Shown: positions 1-11,373, counted from the stretch's first letter. The stretch is DNA of 64,000 nucleotides from UKL13-2 sp044229235 (GCA_044229235.1 JBGATH010000010.1:37008-101007); one strand, 5' to 3'. The notes: generated by a model from the letters alone, not told the origin. Numbers and translations: made by a program.

Positions 1-1674
1 GGCCTTGAGCCGGGCAATCAGGTCGTCGGGAATGGCTTCCCCGGTCAAGTAGTGGCGCGCGTGCCGCTTCAGCACTTCCGGCTCGGCGATCCAGTGCTCG
101 AAAATCTGCGAGGGCAGTTCGACGAAATCGCGCAGCACCTGCGTACCGGACAAGCGCTCGTATTTCACATTCGACAGCAGGCCGTGCAGGCCGTGGCCGA
201 ATTCGTGAAACAACGTGCGTGCGTCGTCGAAACTCAGCAGCGTCGGTTCGCCCGGCGCGCCCTTGGCGAAGTTGTTGTTGTTGAGAATGATGGGCAGAAC
301 CTGTTCGCTTTGCGAGCGTCCGCCCTGGCGGCTCTGGATGCGCAGGTAGCTCATCCAGGCGCCGCCGCGCTTGCTGGCGCGCGCAAAATTATCCTGCAGG
401 AACAGGCCGATGGTCTGGCCGGCTGTGTCGTGCACTTCGTATACCTTCACGTCCGGGTGATAGCCGGCCAGGTCAGGCCGCGCGGCGAAGCGAATGCCGA
501 ACAGGCGATGGGCGCAGTCGAACACCGCTTCGACGATGCGCTCCAGCGGAAAATAGGGTTTCACCGCGGCGTCGTCGAGGTCGTATCGCGCCTGGCGTAC
601 CTTCTCGGCAAAGTAGCGCCAGTCCGACGGCGCAACCGGCGCACTGGCTTCGCCACGGCCCGCGGCTTCGGCGTCGGCCAGCGCCTGCACCGCTGCACGC
701 TCGTCGTTGGCGCGCGCCAGTGCCGGACCCCACACTTCCTTGAGCAGGCCCGCGACCGCTTCCTTGCTGCCGGCCATGGTATCGGCCAGCGCGTAATCGG
801 AATAGCTGGCGTAGCCGTGCAGGTTGGCCTGCTGCAAACGCAGCGCCATGATCTGGCCGATGATCGGCAGGTTGTTGTATTTGCCGGGAACATTCACGCC
901 TTCGCCGCGCGATATCCAGGCCTGATGGGCGATCTTGCGCAGGTCGGGGCGCGTGGAGAAGGTCAGGAAGGGTACGATCAGCGAGCGCGACAGGGTGATC
1001 ACCCAGCCGTCCGCAACGCCGCGCTCCATGGCCGCCTGCTTTGCCGCAGCGCGCAGGTAATCGGGCAGGCCGGCGAGGTCGGCTTCGGCAGTGAGGAGCA
1101 ACTGGTATTCGGCCTCGTCGGCCAGCACGTTCTGGCTGAATGTGGTGGTGAGCTCGGCGAGCTTTTCGGTCACCTCGGCGTAGCGCTTTTGCGCGTCGGC
1201 GGAAAGCTTGGCGCCGGCCCGCACGAAGTCGAGGTGGATGCGTTCCAGCAGGCGCGTCTGCTCGGCGTCCAGTCCGAGGGTGTGGCGCTGCTCGTACAGC
1301 GCGTCAACGCGTTTGAACAGCGGCATGTGCATGTAAATCGCATTGCCATGCGCGGCCAGCGGCGCGGCCATCTCGCGTTCCACCGCCTGCAGTTCCGGCG
1401 AGGAATGCGAGGCAGTGAGGTTCGAGAACACCGCTTCGATGCGCGAGATCAGCCGGCCTGAGCGGTCGAAGGCTGCGATGGTGTTGTCAAAGGTGGGCGC
1501 ATCCGTTGCGGCGGCGATGGCATCGATTTCCTCGCGGTGCAACTTCAGGGCCAGCGCCAGGGCCGGGGCGAAATCGGCCGCAGAAAATTCGGCAAACGGC
1601 GGCAGGCCGAAGGGTGTGTCCCACTCGCGCAGCAGGGGGTTGGAGAGCAGTTCGGCAGGCAGTGGGGCGTTCAT
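1..1674 (-). CDS. dcp: M3 family metallopeptidase, peptidyl-dipeptidase Dcp-like (C-terminus cut by window edge)
   Basis: Zinc peptidase that removes C-terminal dipeptides from oligopeptides. 558 codons are present, and the C-terminus lies beyond base 1. The translation carries the M3 zinc motif HEFGHGLHGLL (HExxH). It is followed by LSGTQVLRDFVELPSQ, which resembles Dcp (LSGT..RDFVE.PSQ) more than oligopeptidase A. The N-terminus (MNAPLPAELLSNPLL) has no signal peptide, so the enzyme should be cytoplasmic. The start is the ATG at 1672-1674. The gene reads leftward with no visible operon partner inside the window. A long open frame on the opposite strand is a GC-rich shadow. Confidence 0.9.
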   Translation of the reverse strand, partial: MNAPLPAELLSNPLLREWDTPFGLPPFAEFSAADFAPALALALKLHREEIDAIAAATDAPTFDNTIAAFDRSGRLISRIEAVFSNLTASHSSPELQAVEREMAAPLAAHGNAIYMHMPLFKRVDALYEQRHTLGLDAEQTRLLERIHLDFVRAGAKLSADAQKRYAEVTEKLAELTTTFSQNVLADEAEYQLLLTAEADLAGLPDYLRAAAKQAAMERGVADGWVITLSRSLIVPFLTFSTRPDLRKIAHQAWISRGEGVNVPGKYNNLPIIGQIMALRLQQANLHGYASYSDYALADTMAGSKEAVAGLLKEVWGPALARANDERAAVQALADAEAAGRGEASAPVAPSDWRYFAEKVRQARYDLDDAAVKPYFPLERIVEAVFDCAHRLFGIRFAARPDLAGYHPDVKVYEVHDTAGQTIGLFLQDNFARASKRGGAWMSYLRIQSRQGGRSQSEQVLPIILNNNNFAKGAPGEPTLLSFDDARTLFHEFGHGLHGLLSNVKYERLSGTQVLRDFVELPSQIFEHWIAEPEVLKRHARHYLTGEAIPDDLIARLKA

Positions 1675-1734
1675 GGCGGCGTCCGGAAAATGAGTGCGCT
1701 CGATTTTACACGCGCGCCTGTCAGAGCATCTGCG

Positions 1735-1804
1735 GCCGAAACACCAGCACTGGCGCGGCGTTCCGGGCATTTTTGGCCTGGAAGTCGCACCACTGCTGGC
1801 GTTT
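1735..1804. repeat. ~70-bp inverted-repeat element, copy 1 of 6
   Basis: The left arm reads CACCAGCACTGGCGCG and the right arm is a degraded GCACCACTGCTGGCGTTT. The middle is ATTTTTGGCCTG. The same architecture recurs near 7651, 20190, 22648, 32847 and 40037, always outside genes. This copy lies between dcp and the following secreted-protein gene. Confidence 0.7.
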
Positions 1805-1900
1805 CATGTTATGTTGGCATGCCCGCTTTGACGCTCCCGGCGCGAGCCCGTAAGCTGCGCTGAACGCGGCCGTCCCGGCGCGCACCCACAAGGACACCCG

Positions 1901-2467
1901 ATGAACTCAGTGACAATTTGCCGATGCGCCGTGGCCGGCGGTCTGCTGCTGGCGGCATCCACCGCGCGTGGCGAAGTCAAGGCATTCTTCGCCGCGGACG
2001 CCGCCTGCAAGCCTGCCACCAGCCTGTCGTTCTCGATCGGCAAGCCGCTCAATCTGGCCGTGTGCATGACCTCCACCAAGGAAGCGGTGTGTGGCTATTC
2101 GCTGCGGCTCGAGGCCGCCGATGCCAGCGGCAGCGGCCGCTTCCAGATCAAGTCACGCGAGCTCGGCAAAAACTACAACGACCCCACCACCGGCAAGATT
2201 CCGCCGGGACTGCTGGTGAGCCTTCCCGCGTCCGGTCCCGACCTGGGCGCCACCCGCGACAACCCGCTGCCTGCCGCTGCCAACCAGCTGCTGGCCGCGA
2301 TGGTGCTGGTGCCGCTGGCCGACATGAAACAGGATGAATACCTGCTGCGCCTGGCGCCAAATTCGGTGGCGGGCATCAGCAGTGCCGTGACTTGCGCCGA
2401 TGCCACCGACGCGCCGCTCAACGCCGAGGTGACCTTGCGCGTTGCCGCAAAGCCGGCAAAAAAATAA
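1901..2467 (+). CDS. secreted hypothetical protein (188 aa)
   Basis: No family is recognised. The N-terminus (MNSVTICRCAVAGGLLLAASTARG) looks like a Sec signal peptide ending near residue 24. The rest is soluble, with several cysteines (in AACKP, VCM, VCGYS and TCAD) that could form periplasmic disulfides. The C-terminus is lysine-rich (KPAKK). An AGGAC Shine-Dalgarno sequence lies 6 bases before the ATG. It is a single gene ended by the hairpin at 2507-2534. Codon use matches its neighbours. Confidence 0.75.
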   Translation: MNSVTICRCAVAGGLLLAASTARGEVKAFFAADAACKPATSLSFSIGKPLNLAVCMTSTKEAVCGYSLRLEAADASGSGRFQIKSRELGKNYNDPTTGKIPPGLLVSLPASGPDLGATRDNPLPAAANQLLAAMVLVPLADMKQDEYLLRLAPNSVAGISSAVTCADATDAPLNAEVTLRVAAKPAKK

Positions 2468-2506
2468 CCGCGCACTCCGACGTCCGGCGGTGTTCGGCAA
2501 TAAAAA

Positions 2507-2534
2507 AAGCCCGGCCATGCGGCCGGGCTTTTGT
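2507..2534. terminator. bidirectional intrinsic terminator
   Basis: Hairpin AGCCCGGC / GCCGGGCT with an A-rich left flank and a T-rich right flank. It can therefore stop both the rightward gene ending at 2467 and the leftward TonB receptor gene ending at 2552. Confidence 0.85.
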
Positions 2535-2551
2535 TTGCGGATGCCCGCAGT

Positions 2552-4834
2552 CTAGAACTTCGCCTTGAACTGCAGGCCCCAGATGCGCGGCTCGTTGACG
2601 AAGCCGGTGTTGTTGTTGAAGTCGATGCCACCGACGATGCGGATCTGGTTGGTGATGTTGCGGCCGTACAGCGCGGCTTCGTAGTTGCCGTTGCCCCAGA
2701 TGTAGCCAATGCGGGCGCCGCCTTCGGTCAGCTTCTTGCCGGTGAATTCCTTTGATTCATACAGGAAGAAATTGACCTTGCCGCGATACACCCAGTCGGT
2801 ATGCGCATACCATTCGCCGTCCTTGGTGGGGATGCTGTAACGCAGCGAGCCGTTGAGGTTTTCCTTCGGCGCCTGCGGCAGCGGGTTGCCGTCGATTTTT
2901 GCCAGGCCGCCGGCAGTGCGCGGGTCGGTGACCGTGCAGGCGGCACAAACGGCAACCGCCAGGTTCGGGTCCTTGATCTTGGTGTCGTTGTAGGCGCCGC
3001 CGAGCGTGGCCAGCAGGTTCGGCGTGAGGTAGGCCTGCAAGTCCATTTCGAAGCCCTGGCCCTGCGTCTTCTTGGCATTGAGCAGGATGTTGGCGTTGGC
3101 CGCACCACCGACGGCGGTCAGCTGCTGGTCCTTGATGTCGTAGCGGAATACGCCGAAGGACAGCCGTGCCTTGCGGTCAAACAGGTCCGCTTTCACACCG
3201 GCTTCAAACGAGGTGCTGGTTTCCGGCTTGGCAACGGACTGGTTGTTGAACGCGCTGGCGCCTTGCACGGACGATGCACGGAAGCCGTTGGCCACGCGGG
3301 CATACAGTTTCATGTTCTTGTCCAGCGCATAGGTGGCGCTGACGTCCCAGCTGACCTTGTTATCCTTCGGGTTGGCGCTCAGCGGGCCGGCTGCGCCCAG
3401 CGCGGCCAGCGTCGGCAGGGTGCCGAACACATCGCTGGTATAGGCCTGCACGTTGAACGACTTCTTGTCCTTGGTGTAACGCAGGCCGCCGCGCAGTTCC
3501 ATGGCCGGGCTCACCGCGAAGGTCACGGCGCCGAACACGGCATAGGCATCGTTCTTCTGCTGCACGCGCTCGTAGCCGTTGCGGCCGCCGGCGGAAAACA
3601 GCGAATCGTAGCTGAAGCTCTCGACCGTGTAGTCCTCGCTGAAGTAGTACAGGCCGCCCTGCCATTTCGTCGGGCCCTTGGCGTTCGATTCCAGGCGCAG
3701 TTCCTGCGTGAACTGGGAGTGCTTGGGAATGCCGTCGGCCGTCTCCGAGGAGAACGGGATGAAGCCGGGGCCTGATGGCGGCGCGAACACGGCGCCGAAG
3801 CCGCCGTCAATGTCGCCGCGGTTGAAGGTATCCAGCGACTCGTAGCCGGTGATGGAGTACAGCGTGTAATCCTTCAGGTCCCATCGCAGGCGGATGCTGC
3901 CGCCATTGGTGCGCAGCCGCGATTCGTTCTTGCCGTCGAAGGAAACCTTGCGGATATCGAAACCATCGACGAAGTCATTGGTGCCAGGCTTGATGATGTT
4001 GGCGCGGAACAGGCGTGCGCTGCCCTTGAGGTCGCGTGCGTGCACATTGAACAGGGCGCTGAAATCCTTGCCGGGTTCGTACAGGAATTGCAGGCGCGCG
4101 GCGTTGTCGTCATAGCCTTCGAAATTTTTCGTCGGGCCATTGACGGTATTGGTGACCCAGTCATCGCGATGCTGAGCCTGGACCGAGAAGCGCATCGCCA
4201 CGTCCTTGTTGATCGGCACGTTGACCGCGCCTTCGATGGCGTTGGTGGAAAACCGCGCGACGGAAAGATTCAGGTAGGACTCGGACCGCTGGCTGGGCTT
4301 GGCCGAATCGAACTTAACCACACCGGCAGGCGAGTTGCGGCCGAACAGCGTGCCCTGCGGTCCGCGCAGGACTTCGATCTGGTCGAGGTCGAACATCGGG
4401 AAGCCCTTGAGGATCGGGTTTTCCTGCACGACGTCGTCGTACACCAGCGAAACTGGCTGCGAAGCGTTGAGGCGGAAGTCGGTGTTGCCGTAACCGCGCA
4501 GGTAAAAGCGCGGGAAGGCACGGCCGAAGGAGGATTCGATGTTCAGGCTGGGCACGCGGCCGGCGAGGGCGCGCACGTCCTGGCCGCTGGAATTGATGAT
4601 GTCGAGGGCTTCGCCACTGACGGTGCTGATCGAAACCGGCACATCGCGGATGTTTTCCTTGCGGCGTTCGGCGGTCACCGTGATGGTTTCCAGCACCCCG
4701 GCCTCGCCCTTGGCGGCGGGCTTGGCGTCGGCAGATTGGGCAAAAGCGGACGGTGCCGCCAGCATGGCGGCCAGGGACAAACCCAGTGCCAGCGAATGCG
4801 GCGTGCAGGCCGCGGCGATGATTTTCTTTTTCAT
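2552..4834 (-). CDS. TonB-dependent outer-membrane receptor
   Basis: Outer-membrane beta-barrel that imports a ligand using TonB energy. The protein is 760 aa with a signal peptide (MKKKIIAAACTPHSLALGLS... ending in AFAQ). A TonB-box-like stretch (LETITVTAERR) follows, then a plug domain (RDVPVSISTVSG, LRGPQGTLFGRNSPAG) and a barrel ending in aromatic F (QFKAKF), as expected for outer-membrane insertion. The start at 4832-4834 is chosen over an in-frame upstream ATG because the signal peptide and an AGGGG Shine-Dalgarno sequence fit it. The substrate is not evident. The plug type is common in receptors for complex organic or siderophore ligands, and no iron-regulator site was recognised. Confidence 0.92.
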   Translation of the reverse strand: MKKKIIAAACTPHSLALGLSLAAMLAAPSAFAQSADAKPAAKGEAGVLETITVTAERRKENIRDVPVSISTVSGEALDIINSSGQDVRALAGRVPSLNIESSFGRAFPRFYLRGYGNTDFRLNASQPVSLVYDDVVQENPILKGFPMFDLDQIEVLRGPQGTLFGRNSPAGVVKFDSAKPSQRSESYLNLSVARFSTNAIEGAVNVPINKDVAMRFSVQAQHRDDWVTNTVNGPTKNFEGYDDNAARLQFLYEPGKDFSALFNVHARDLKGSARLFRANIIKPGTNDFVDGFDIRKVSFDGKNESRLRTNGGSIRLRWDLKDYTLYSITGYESLDTFNRGDIDGGFGAVFAPPSGPGFIPFSSETADGIPKHSQFTQELRLESNAKGPTKWQGGLYYFSEDYTVESFSYDSLFSAGGRNGYERVQQKNDAYAVFGAVTFAVSPAMELRGGLRYTKDKKSFNVQAYTSDVFGTLPTLAALGAAGPLSANPKDNKVSWDVSATYALDKNMKLYARVANGFRASSVQGASAFNNQSVAKPETSTSFEAGVKADLFDRKARLSFGVFRYDIKDQQLTAVGGAANANILLNAKKTQGQGFEMDLQAYLTPNLLATLGGAYNDTKIKDPNLAVAVCAACTVTDPRTAGGLAKIDGNPLPQAPKENLNGSLRYSIPTKDGEWYAHTDWVYRGKVNFFLYESKEFTGKKLTEGGARIGYIWGNGNYEAALYGRNITNQIRIVGGIDFNNNTGFVNEPRIWGLQFKAKF

Positions 4835-4930
4835 GGACAAACCCCTGGAAAAAAGACTGTTATTCGGACGGTTCACCGAAGCGGACACGGCGTTCTTGGT
4901 CTGGGTGCAAGCCGATGCGAGATTCTAGCC

Positions 4931-4948
4931 TTTTGATCGTCGATCAAA
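4931..4948. promoter_or_regulatory. perfect palindrome upstream of the TonB receptor gene (possible operator)
   Basis: TTTGATCG-T-CGATCAAA has 8-base arms and lies about 100 bases upstream of the receptor start. The position suits an operator, but the regulator is unknown. Apart from this, the 304-base gap from 4835 to 5138 holds only the katG terminator. Confidence 0.35.
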
Positions 4949-5085
4949 TTTTGTTGTCGCAAAAATGCAACAGGGGCTGATGGCTGTCTTATTTTTGTCA
5001 CCGGGGACGGTCGACAGGCGACGACGCCTCTGCGAAGAGGCTGAATTCGGCACCGGGCGCTGCCTCACGGCGCGTCATTGAAGCG

Positions 5086-5115
5086 AAAAAAAACCCCGCG
5101 GATGCGGGGTTTTTC
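5086..5115 (-). terminator. intrinsic terminator of katG
   Basis: Stem AACCCCGC / GCGGGGTT followed on the minus strand by eight T residues, directly after the katG stop. Confidence 0.85.
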
Positions 5116-5138
5116 AAAGCGGACCTCAGGATGGGCGA

Positions 5139-7334
<2,196 letters not shown>

Positions 7335-7398
7335 GCGTTTCTCCTGTGTTTGTTTGCTGTGTGCAGCTGGTTTGAGTTGCGGATGCGGGATCTGGCGA

Positions 7399-7503
7399 TC
7401 AATAGGAATGGACAATCGTGTTCAGCAGCGGGATGAAAATTTCCCAGCGCAGGTCGCCGTCGGCGGTGTTGCCGGGTTCGATCAGAACTTTCGTTGTTTT
7501 CAT
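7399..7503 (-). CDS. candidate 34-aa leader peptide upstream of katG
   Basis: A short ATG-to-TGA frame (MKTTKVLIEPGNTADG...NTIVHSY) lies 64 bases ahead of katG on the same strand. Its composition is protein-like (mixed charged and hydrophobic), but the ribosome site is weak (ACGGAAAAAC). It could be a small gene or an upstream frame that influences katG. It could also be chance. Confidence 0.3.
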   Translation of the reverse strand: MKTTKVLIEPGNTADGDLRWEIFIPLLNTIVHSY

Positions 7504-7650
7504 GGACGTTTTTCCGTGCGGCGGGCCGCGTTGGTGAATTCGATGGACGCAGGTTACCGATGCAGGGTTCGCGTGTGAAATCGTTTGATTGCATGTTTTC
7601 GATTGAGAAAAGCTATCGGTCGCGCGGCGGGTGGCACGCGGCGGCTAAGG

Positions 7651-7720
7651 GCCAAAGTCAAGCACTGGCGCGGCTTGCAGGCCAGATTGCCGCCAGGAGG
7701 CGCGCCAGTGCTGGGGTTTG
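7651..7720. repeat. ~70-bp inverted-repeat element, copy 2 of 6
   Basis: Arms AGCACTGGCGCGGC and GGCGCGCCAGTGCTGG flank a middle that reads GGCAATCTGGCCTG on the minus strand. This copy is therefore in the opposite orientation to copy 1. It sits in the 7504-8098 non-coding interval. Confidence 0.75.
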
Positions 7721-7829
7721 GGTGTTTTGGCAGGCTGGCGCGGATTTGGATTCGTGCTTCGCGAGCGGGTAGTGGTGACTGGCTGGGCGCCGGGAAGTCC
7801 CCCTCGGTCCCGCGCCAGTTTGGGCGCCC

Positions 7830-7950
7830 GAAATCCCCCTCAATCCCTTGCAGGGCGCGCCAGGCACTGCATTGCCTGGCCGTTCAGCAGGCGCGAAGCG
7901 TACTTCGCGAATTCCCTGCTTCACCCCTTTAGAAAAGGGGGAAGTGCCTC
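7830..7950 (-). repeat. long form of the CCCCCTTT/AAAGGGGG repeat
   Basis: The ends are the standard short repeat (AAATCCCCCTCAATCCC ... CCCCTTTAGAAAAGGGGG), but about 85 bases are inserted. The insert holds two hairpins. The first is GCCAGGCA-CTGCAT-TGCCTGGC at 7859-7880. The second is CGCGAAG-CGTA-CTTCGCG at 7892-7909. The copy at 32474-32597 has the same layout with a different first stem. Confidence 0.8.
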
Positions 7951-7985
7951 GAATAGGCAATGCGCAAGAGACAGGCGCGATAAAC

Positions 7986-8041
7986 CTCCCCCTTTTCTAA
8001 AGGGGGAGAGCGAAGCGAGGGGGCCGAGGGGGATTTCCCGG
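7986..8041 (+). repeat. CCCCCTTT/AAAGGGGG repeat, intermediate form
   Basis: CTCCCCCTTTTCTAAAGGGG is followed by a short GAGCGAAGCGAG insert and then CCGAGGGGGATTTCCC. It faces the long copy at 7830-7950 across a 35-base spacer, forming a head-to-head pair. Together with copy 2 of the 70-bp element, these fill the gene-free interval between katG and yaiI. Confidence 0.75.
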
Positions 8042-8098
8042 TGTTTATTGCGAAGTACCGCTGACTCTTTGCCACGCGTGAGGCTATCGCATGGCGAG

Positions 8099-8545
8099 CT
8101 ACCGCATCCCCGCCAGAAACCGATCCAACTGATTCGCAAACGCCTGTCGGTCGGCGTGGTTGAATGCGGCGGGACCACTGCCTTCCATGCCGGAGGCGCG
8201 CATTTCCTCCATGAAATTGCGCATCGCCAGTTGTTCCTGGATGTTGTCCTTCGAGTACAGCATTCCACGCGGATTCAGCGCTGCCGCGCCGCGGGCGATG
8301 ATCTGCGCCGCCAGCGGGATGTCGGCGGTGATCACCAGGTCGCCGGGCTGCACCATTTCAACGATGCGGTCATCAGCAACATCAAAGCCGTGCGGTACCT
8401 GCATGGCCTTGATGTAGGGCGAAGGCGGCACGCGCAGCAGCTTGTTGGCCACCAGCGTGGTGGAAATCTTGGTGCGTTCGGCCGCGCGAAACAGGATTTC
8501 CTTGATGACGCCGGGGCAGGCGTCGGCATCGACCCAGATGTTCAA
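8099..8545 (-). CDS. yaiI: YaiI/YqxD family protein (UPF0178, DUF188)
   Basis: Conserved bacterial protein of unknown biochemical role with a PIN-like, nuclease-type fold family assignment. The family signature is complete: IWVDADACPGVIKEIL at the N-terminus, then GDLVITADIPLAAQ, GAAALNPRG and DRQAFANQLDRFL at the C-terminus. I place the start at a TTG (8543-8545), which matches the usual family N-terminus. An in-frame ATG at 8599 would add 18 unconserved residues and would sit 12 bases from the preceding terminator, leaving no room for a promoter. No operon partner is visible. Confidence 0.85.
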   Translation of the reverse strand: MNIWVDADACPGVIKEILFRAAERTKISTTLVANKLLRVPPSPYIKAMQVPHGFDVADDRIVEMVQPGDLVITADIPLAAQIIARGAAALNPRGMLYSKDNIQEQLAMRNFMEEMRASGMEGSGPAAFNHADRQAFANQLDRFLAGMR

Positions 8546-8611
8546 GCGGTACTTTCGGTCTGAGAAGTCGGGAAGGATTGAACCACACAGGGACCTCATG
8601 TGAGAAATGCC

Positions 8612-8650
8612 AAAAATAAAGCCCGCGCCGGCGTTACCGGCGCGGGCTTT
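8612..8650 (-). terminator. intrinsic terminator of the Asp-box lipoprotein gene
   Basis: Strong hairpin AAAGCCCGCGCCGG / CCGGCGCGGGCTTT, followed on the minus strand by a T-rich run (TTATTTTTG). It lies directly downstream of the stop at 8665. Confidence 0.85.
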
Positions 8651-8664
8651 CAGTTACCCGTGCT

Positions 8665-11373
8665 TCAGGGCAGCGGTGCGCGGAACACGCTACGGCCGTG
8701 GGTGAATGCGTAAATGTAGCGCGGTGCGGTGTTCTTGATCACCAGCGCTTCGACGATCACATTTGCAAAGCCGGTGTTCTCACGCGCCCAGTTGGCACCG
8801 CCGTCCAGCGAGACAAACACGCCGATATCGGTACCCACATAGAGCCGCTGGGTGTTGGCCGGGTCGACGACAATGGTGTGAACCGGTACGTCCGGGATGC
8901 CGGTGGCACCCGCGCCGTCAATGTTCGTCCAGGTTGCGCCGAAGTCTGTCGATTTGAAGACGTGCCCGCTGCCGGTCGCGTCATTGAACGTCGAGATCGT
9001 GGCGTACACGGTGCTGGCGCTGACCGGGTCAGGTGTGACCCATGAAACGTAGTTAATGCCGGGGCGCGGCTTGCTGCCGGTCCACACGGTGGCCGAGGTG
9101 GCCGTGGTGCCGGCACCAGTGGTGTACACCACGCCGGAAATCGCAGCGTTGCCGGTGATCGCCTGGGTGCCGGCATAGACGCGATCGCTGGACAGCGGTG
9201 ATACGGCCACCGCACTCACGCGTGCGCTCAGAAACTGGCTCGCGTTGATCCAGATGTTGCCGACGGTCGGATTAGCGGTGGCCTGTGCGGTCCGCCACAG
9301 GCGCGCGCCACCCGTCCACATCCGTGCAGCATTACCTGGGTCTTGCGCAAACGGTGCAATGAACAGGAAGTTGCCGCTGGCTTCAGTAATGCCGCTGGTG
9401 AAGGCGGAAAAGCTGGAGCCGCCATTGAGGCTGCGTCGCATCGAACTGTTGGTGTTTTCGGCCCACAGCATGCTGGTGTTGGCCGGGTTTACAGCCACGT
9501 AGCCGCCGTCGCCACCAAGGATCGTCTGCCAGGCGTTAGGTGAGCCGGTCACACCGCGAAGCGTGCCGTTGTCCTGTGTACCGCCGATAAACGTGTCACC
9601 GTCGGGGTACACCGCACCATGGTAGAACTGCGTTACTTGGTAGCCGTTGTTCTTTTCGCCCCACGCAAGGCCACCCGGCGCGGTATTGCCGCATACCGGC
9701 GAGGTGGGCGTGATCGGGTTCGGCGACAAGGCGACCGGCGCGCGGGCGTCATTGGTATAGAACACACCACCGTCGCTGCCATTGAACATGATTTTGTTGG
9801 TCGTACCGTTGTATTGCGGATGGAACACGATGGCATGGTTGTCGGCGTGCGCATACTCCGGGTCCACGCCGCGCGTGAACCACCAATGCGAAGCCTGTCC
9901 CCAATTCTGTCCGCCGTCATTGGAACGGAACAGGTCGATGCCGCCGGCCCAGACTATGTTCGCATCGGCTGGATCGACGGCCAATGCATTGTCGTACCAG
10001 CCCTGGTTCAGAAATTGTGTGGTTCCAAAGCCACAATCCGCCAGAACTCCGTATACGGGGTTGGACAGCAGCAGTGTGTTCAGCTTGTTGGGGCTGGTGT
10101 TGGAGACTTGCGTGTTCCAGCTGCCGCTGGAGCCCGAGGTGGTTGAGCGGTAAACCGCCAGCAGACCGTTGTTGTAATTGCCGGTCTGATTGCTGGCAGA
10201 CATGGCATAGATGATGTTCTGGTTGGACGGGGCGATGGCAAGCGAGGTGCGCCCCATGTTGGCCGGTGCGTGGACGGAAGTCCACGTTTGTGTGCTTGAC
10301 GTATCGAGCGCGCGGTAGATGGCACCTTGGGTAAACGTGCCGCAGGCAGCAAACACCATGGCCAATGCCCGGTCTGTCTGGATTGCCATGTCCATGCAAC
10401 CATTTTTTGCGGTGGCATCCAGGACCTTGGTCCAGGAGCCGCCGGCGTCGAGGCTGCGGAAGACGCCCGTGCGCGTGGCGGCGTAGAGTCGCTGGCTGGA
10501 GCCGCGCGACATGACGATTTTTTGCACGTAGAAGAAATCGGAATTGGCGGTACTCGCCAGTTGCGACCAGGTCTCGCCACCGTCGGTCGACTTCAGGATG
10601 CCGGCGCCGCGTACCGCATCACCGTTGAAGAATCCCTCGCCGGTGCCGGCGTACAGAATGTCCGGATTGCGTGGATCCAACATCATCGAATTGACGGCTA
10701 TGTTCACCAGCAGGTCCGCCTTCGGGGACCAGGAGGCGCCGCCGTCGGTTGATTTCCAGATGCCGCCTGCAACACCGCCGATCCACATGGTCGTCGACCT
10801 TGTAGGATGGATCAGAATCGCCCGCGTGCGACCGCCGATGTTGCCGGGCCCCATCGCGGTCCATGCACCGCCGAAGCCGGCGCTGACAGGCGACGCGACA
10901 CCGCCGGGACCACCGGTCGGGATCTGCGGGGTGGTGTCGGAAACGAACCGGCTCTGGAAGGTCGAGTAGACCGGCATTGTCGCCGCCTGGTCCAGCGCTT
11001 CCGTGTAGTCAGAAGGGCCGATCGTGGTGTTCGAACTCGCGGAGAGGCGCTTTTCCAGGAAGTGGGTCAACGCACCTTGCGGCTGGTCGAATGCTGCTGA
11101 GGCGTTGCGGTTACCCCACGCGTCTTGCCACTGTGCCACCATGCCCATGCGCTCCAGCAACGGTTTCCTGTTCTTCTTGGCTTCAATCCGCTTCATGAGG
11201 CCGGCGATGCGCTCGTCAAGCCGCGTGCTGTCGGCGGCAACCTGCTGGCTGTCTACCAGCTGGGGCATGGACTCCAGGATCGGTTCGGCGGTGTTTGAAC
11301 CTGTTTGCGCGCAGCCGGCCACCGCGATCGCGATTGCCGCATACGCTCCCAACTTGAATCTATTCTGCTTCAT
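8665..11373 (-). CDS. Asp-box (sortilin/VPS10-like) repeat lipoprotein, 902 aa
   Basis: Probably an exported beta-propeller protein. The N-terminus MKQNRFKLGAYAAIAIAVAGC has a lipobox (VAGC), so it should be lipid-anchored. At least six Asp-box motifs (S.D.G..W) are visible: STDGGASW, STDGGETW, SLDAGGSW, SNDGGQNW, STDFGATW and SLDGGANW. This pattern is typical of VPS10/sortilin-like and BNR propellers, which include exo-acting glycosidases and adhesion or scaffold proteins. No catalytic signature is recognised. The start at 11371-11373 has AGGGAG 6 bases upstream. Upstream in-frame ATGs add a basic, non-signal extension. It is followed by its own terminator. Confidence 0.85.
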   Translation of the reverse strand: MKQNRFKLGAYAAIAIAVAGCAQTGSNTAEPILESMPQLVDSQQVAADSTRLDERIAGLMKRIEAKKNRKPLLERMGMVAQWQDAWGNRNASAAFDQPQGALTHFLEKRLSASSNTTIGPSDYTEALDQAATMPVYSTFQSRFVSDTTPQIPTGGPGGVASPVSAGFGGAWTAMGPGNIGGRTRAILIHPTRSTTMWIGGVAGGIWKSTDGGASWSPKADLLVNIAVNSMMLDPRNPDILYAGTGEGFFNGDAVRGAGILKSTDGGETWSQLASTANSDFFYVQKIVMSRGSSQRLYAATRTGVFRSLDAGGSWTKVLDATAKNGCMDMAIQTDRALAMVFAACGTFTQGAIYRALDTSSTQTWTSVHAPANMGRTSLAIAPSNQNIIYAMSASNQTGNYNNGLLAVYRSTTSGSSGSWNTQVSNTSPNKLNTLLLSNPVYGVLADCGFGTTQFLNQGWYDNALAVDPADANIVWAGGIDLFRSNDGGQNWGQASHWWFTRGVDPEYAHADNHAIVFHPQYNGTTNKIMFNGSDGGVFYTNDARAPVALSPNPITPTSPVCGNTAPGGLAWGEKNNGYQVTQFYHGAVYPDGDTFIGGTQDNGTLRGVTGSPNAWQTILGGDGGYVAVNPANTSMLWAENTNSSMRRSLNGGSSFSAFTSGITEASGNFLFIAPFAQDPGNAARMWTGGARLWRTAQATANPTVGNIWINASQFLSARVSAVAVSPLSSDRVYAGTQAITGNAAISGVVYTTGAGTTATSATVWTGSKPRPGINYVSWVTPDPVSASTVYATISTFNDATGSGHVFKSTDFGATWTNIDGAGATGIPDVPVHTIVVDPANTQRLYVGTDIGVFVSLDGGANWARENTGFANVIVEALVIKNTAPRYIYAFTHGRSVFRAPLP

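Noticed and set aside
4835..5138. Fur box upstream of the TonB receptor
   Set aside because: No GATAATGATAATCATTATC-like sequence is visible; only an unrelated palindrome was found.
7830..8041. CRISPR array made of the G-rich repeats
   Set aside because: Copies are few, alternate in orientation and vary in length, and there is no regular spacer series or cas gene.
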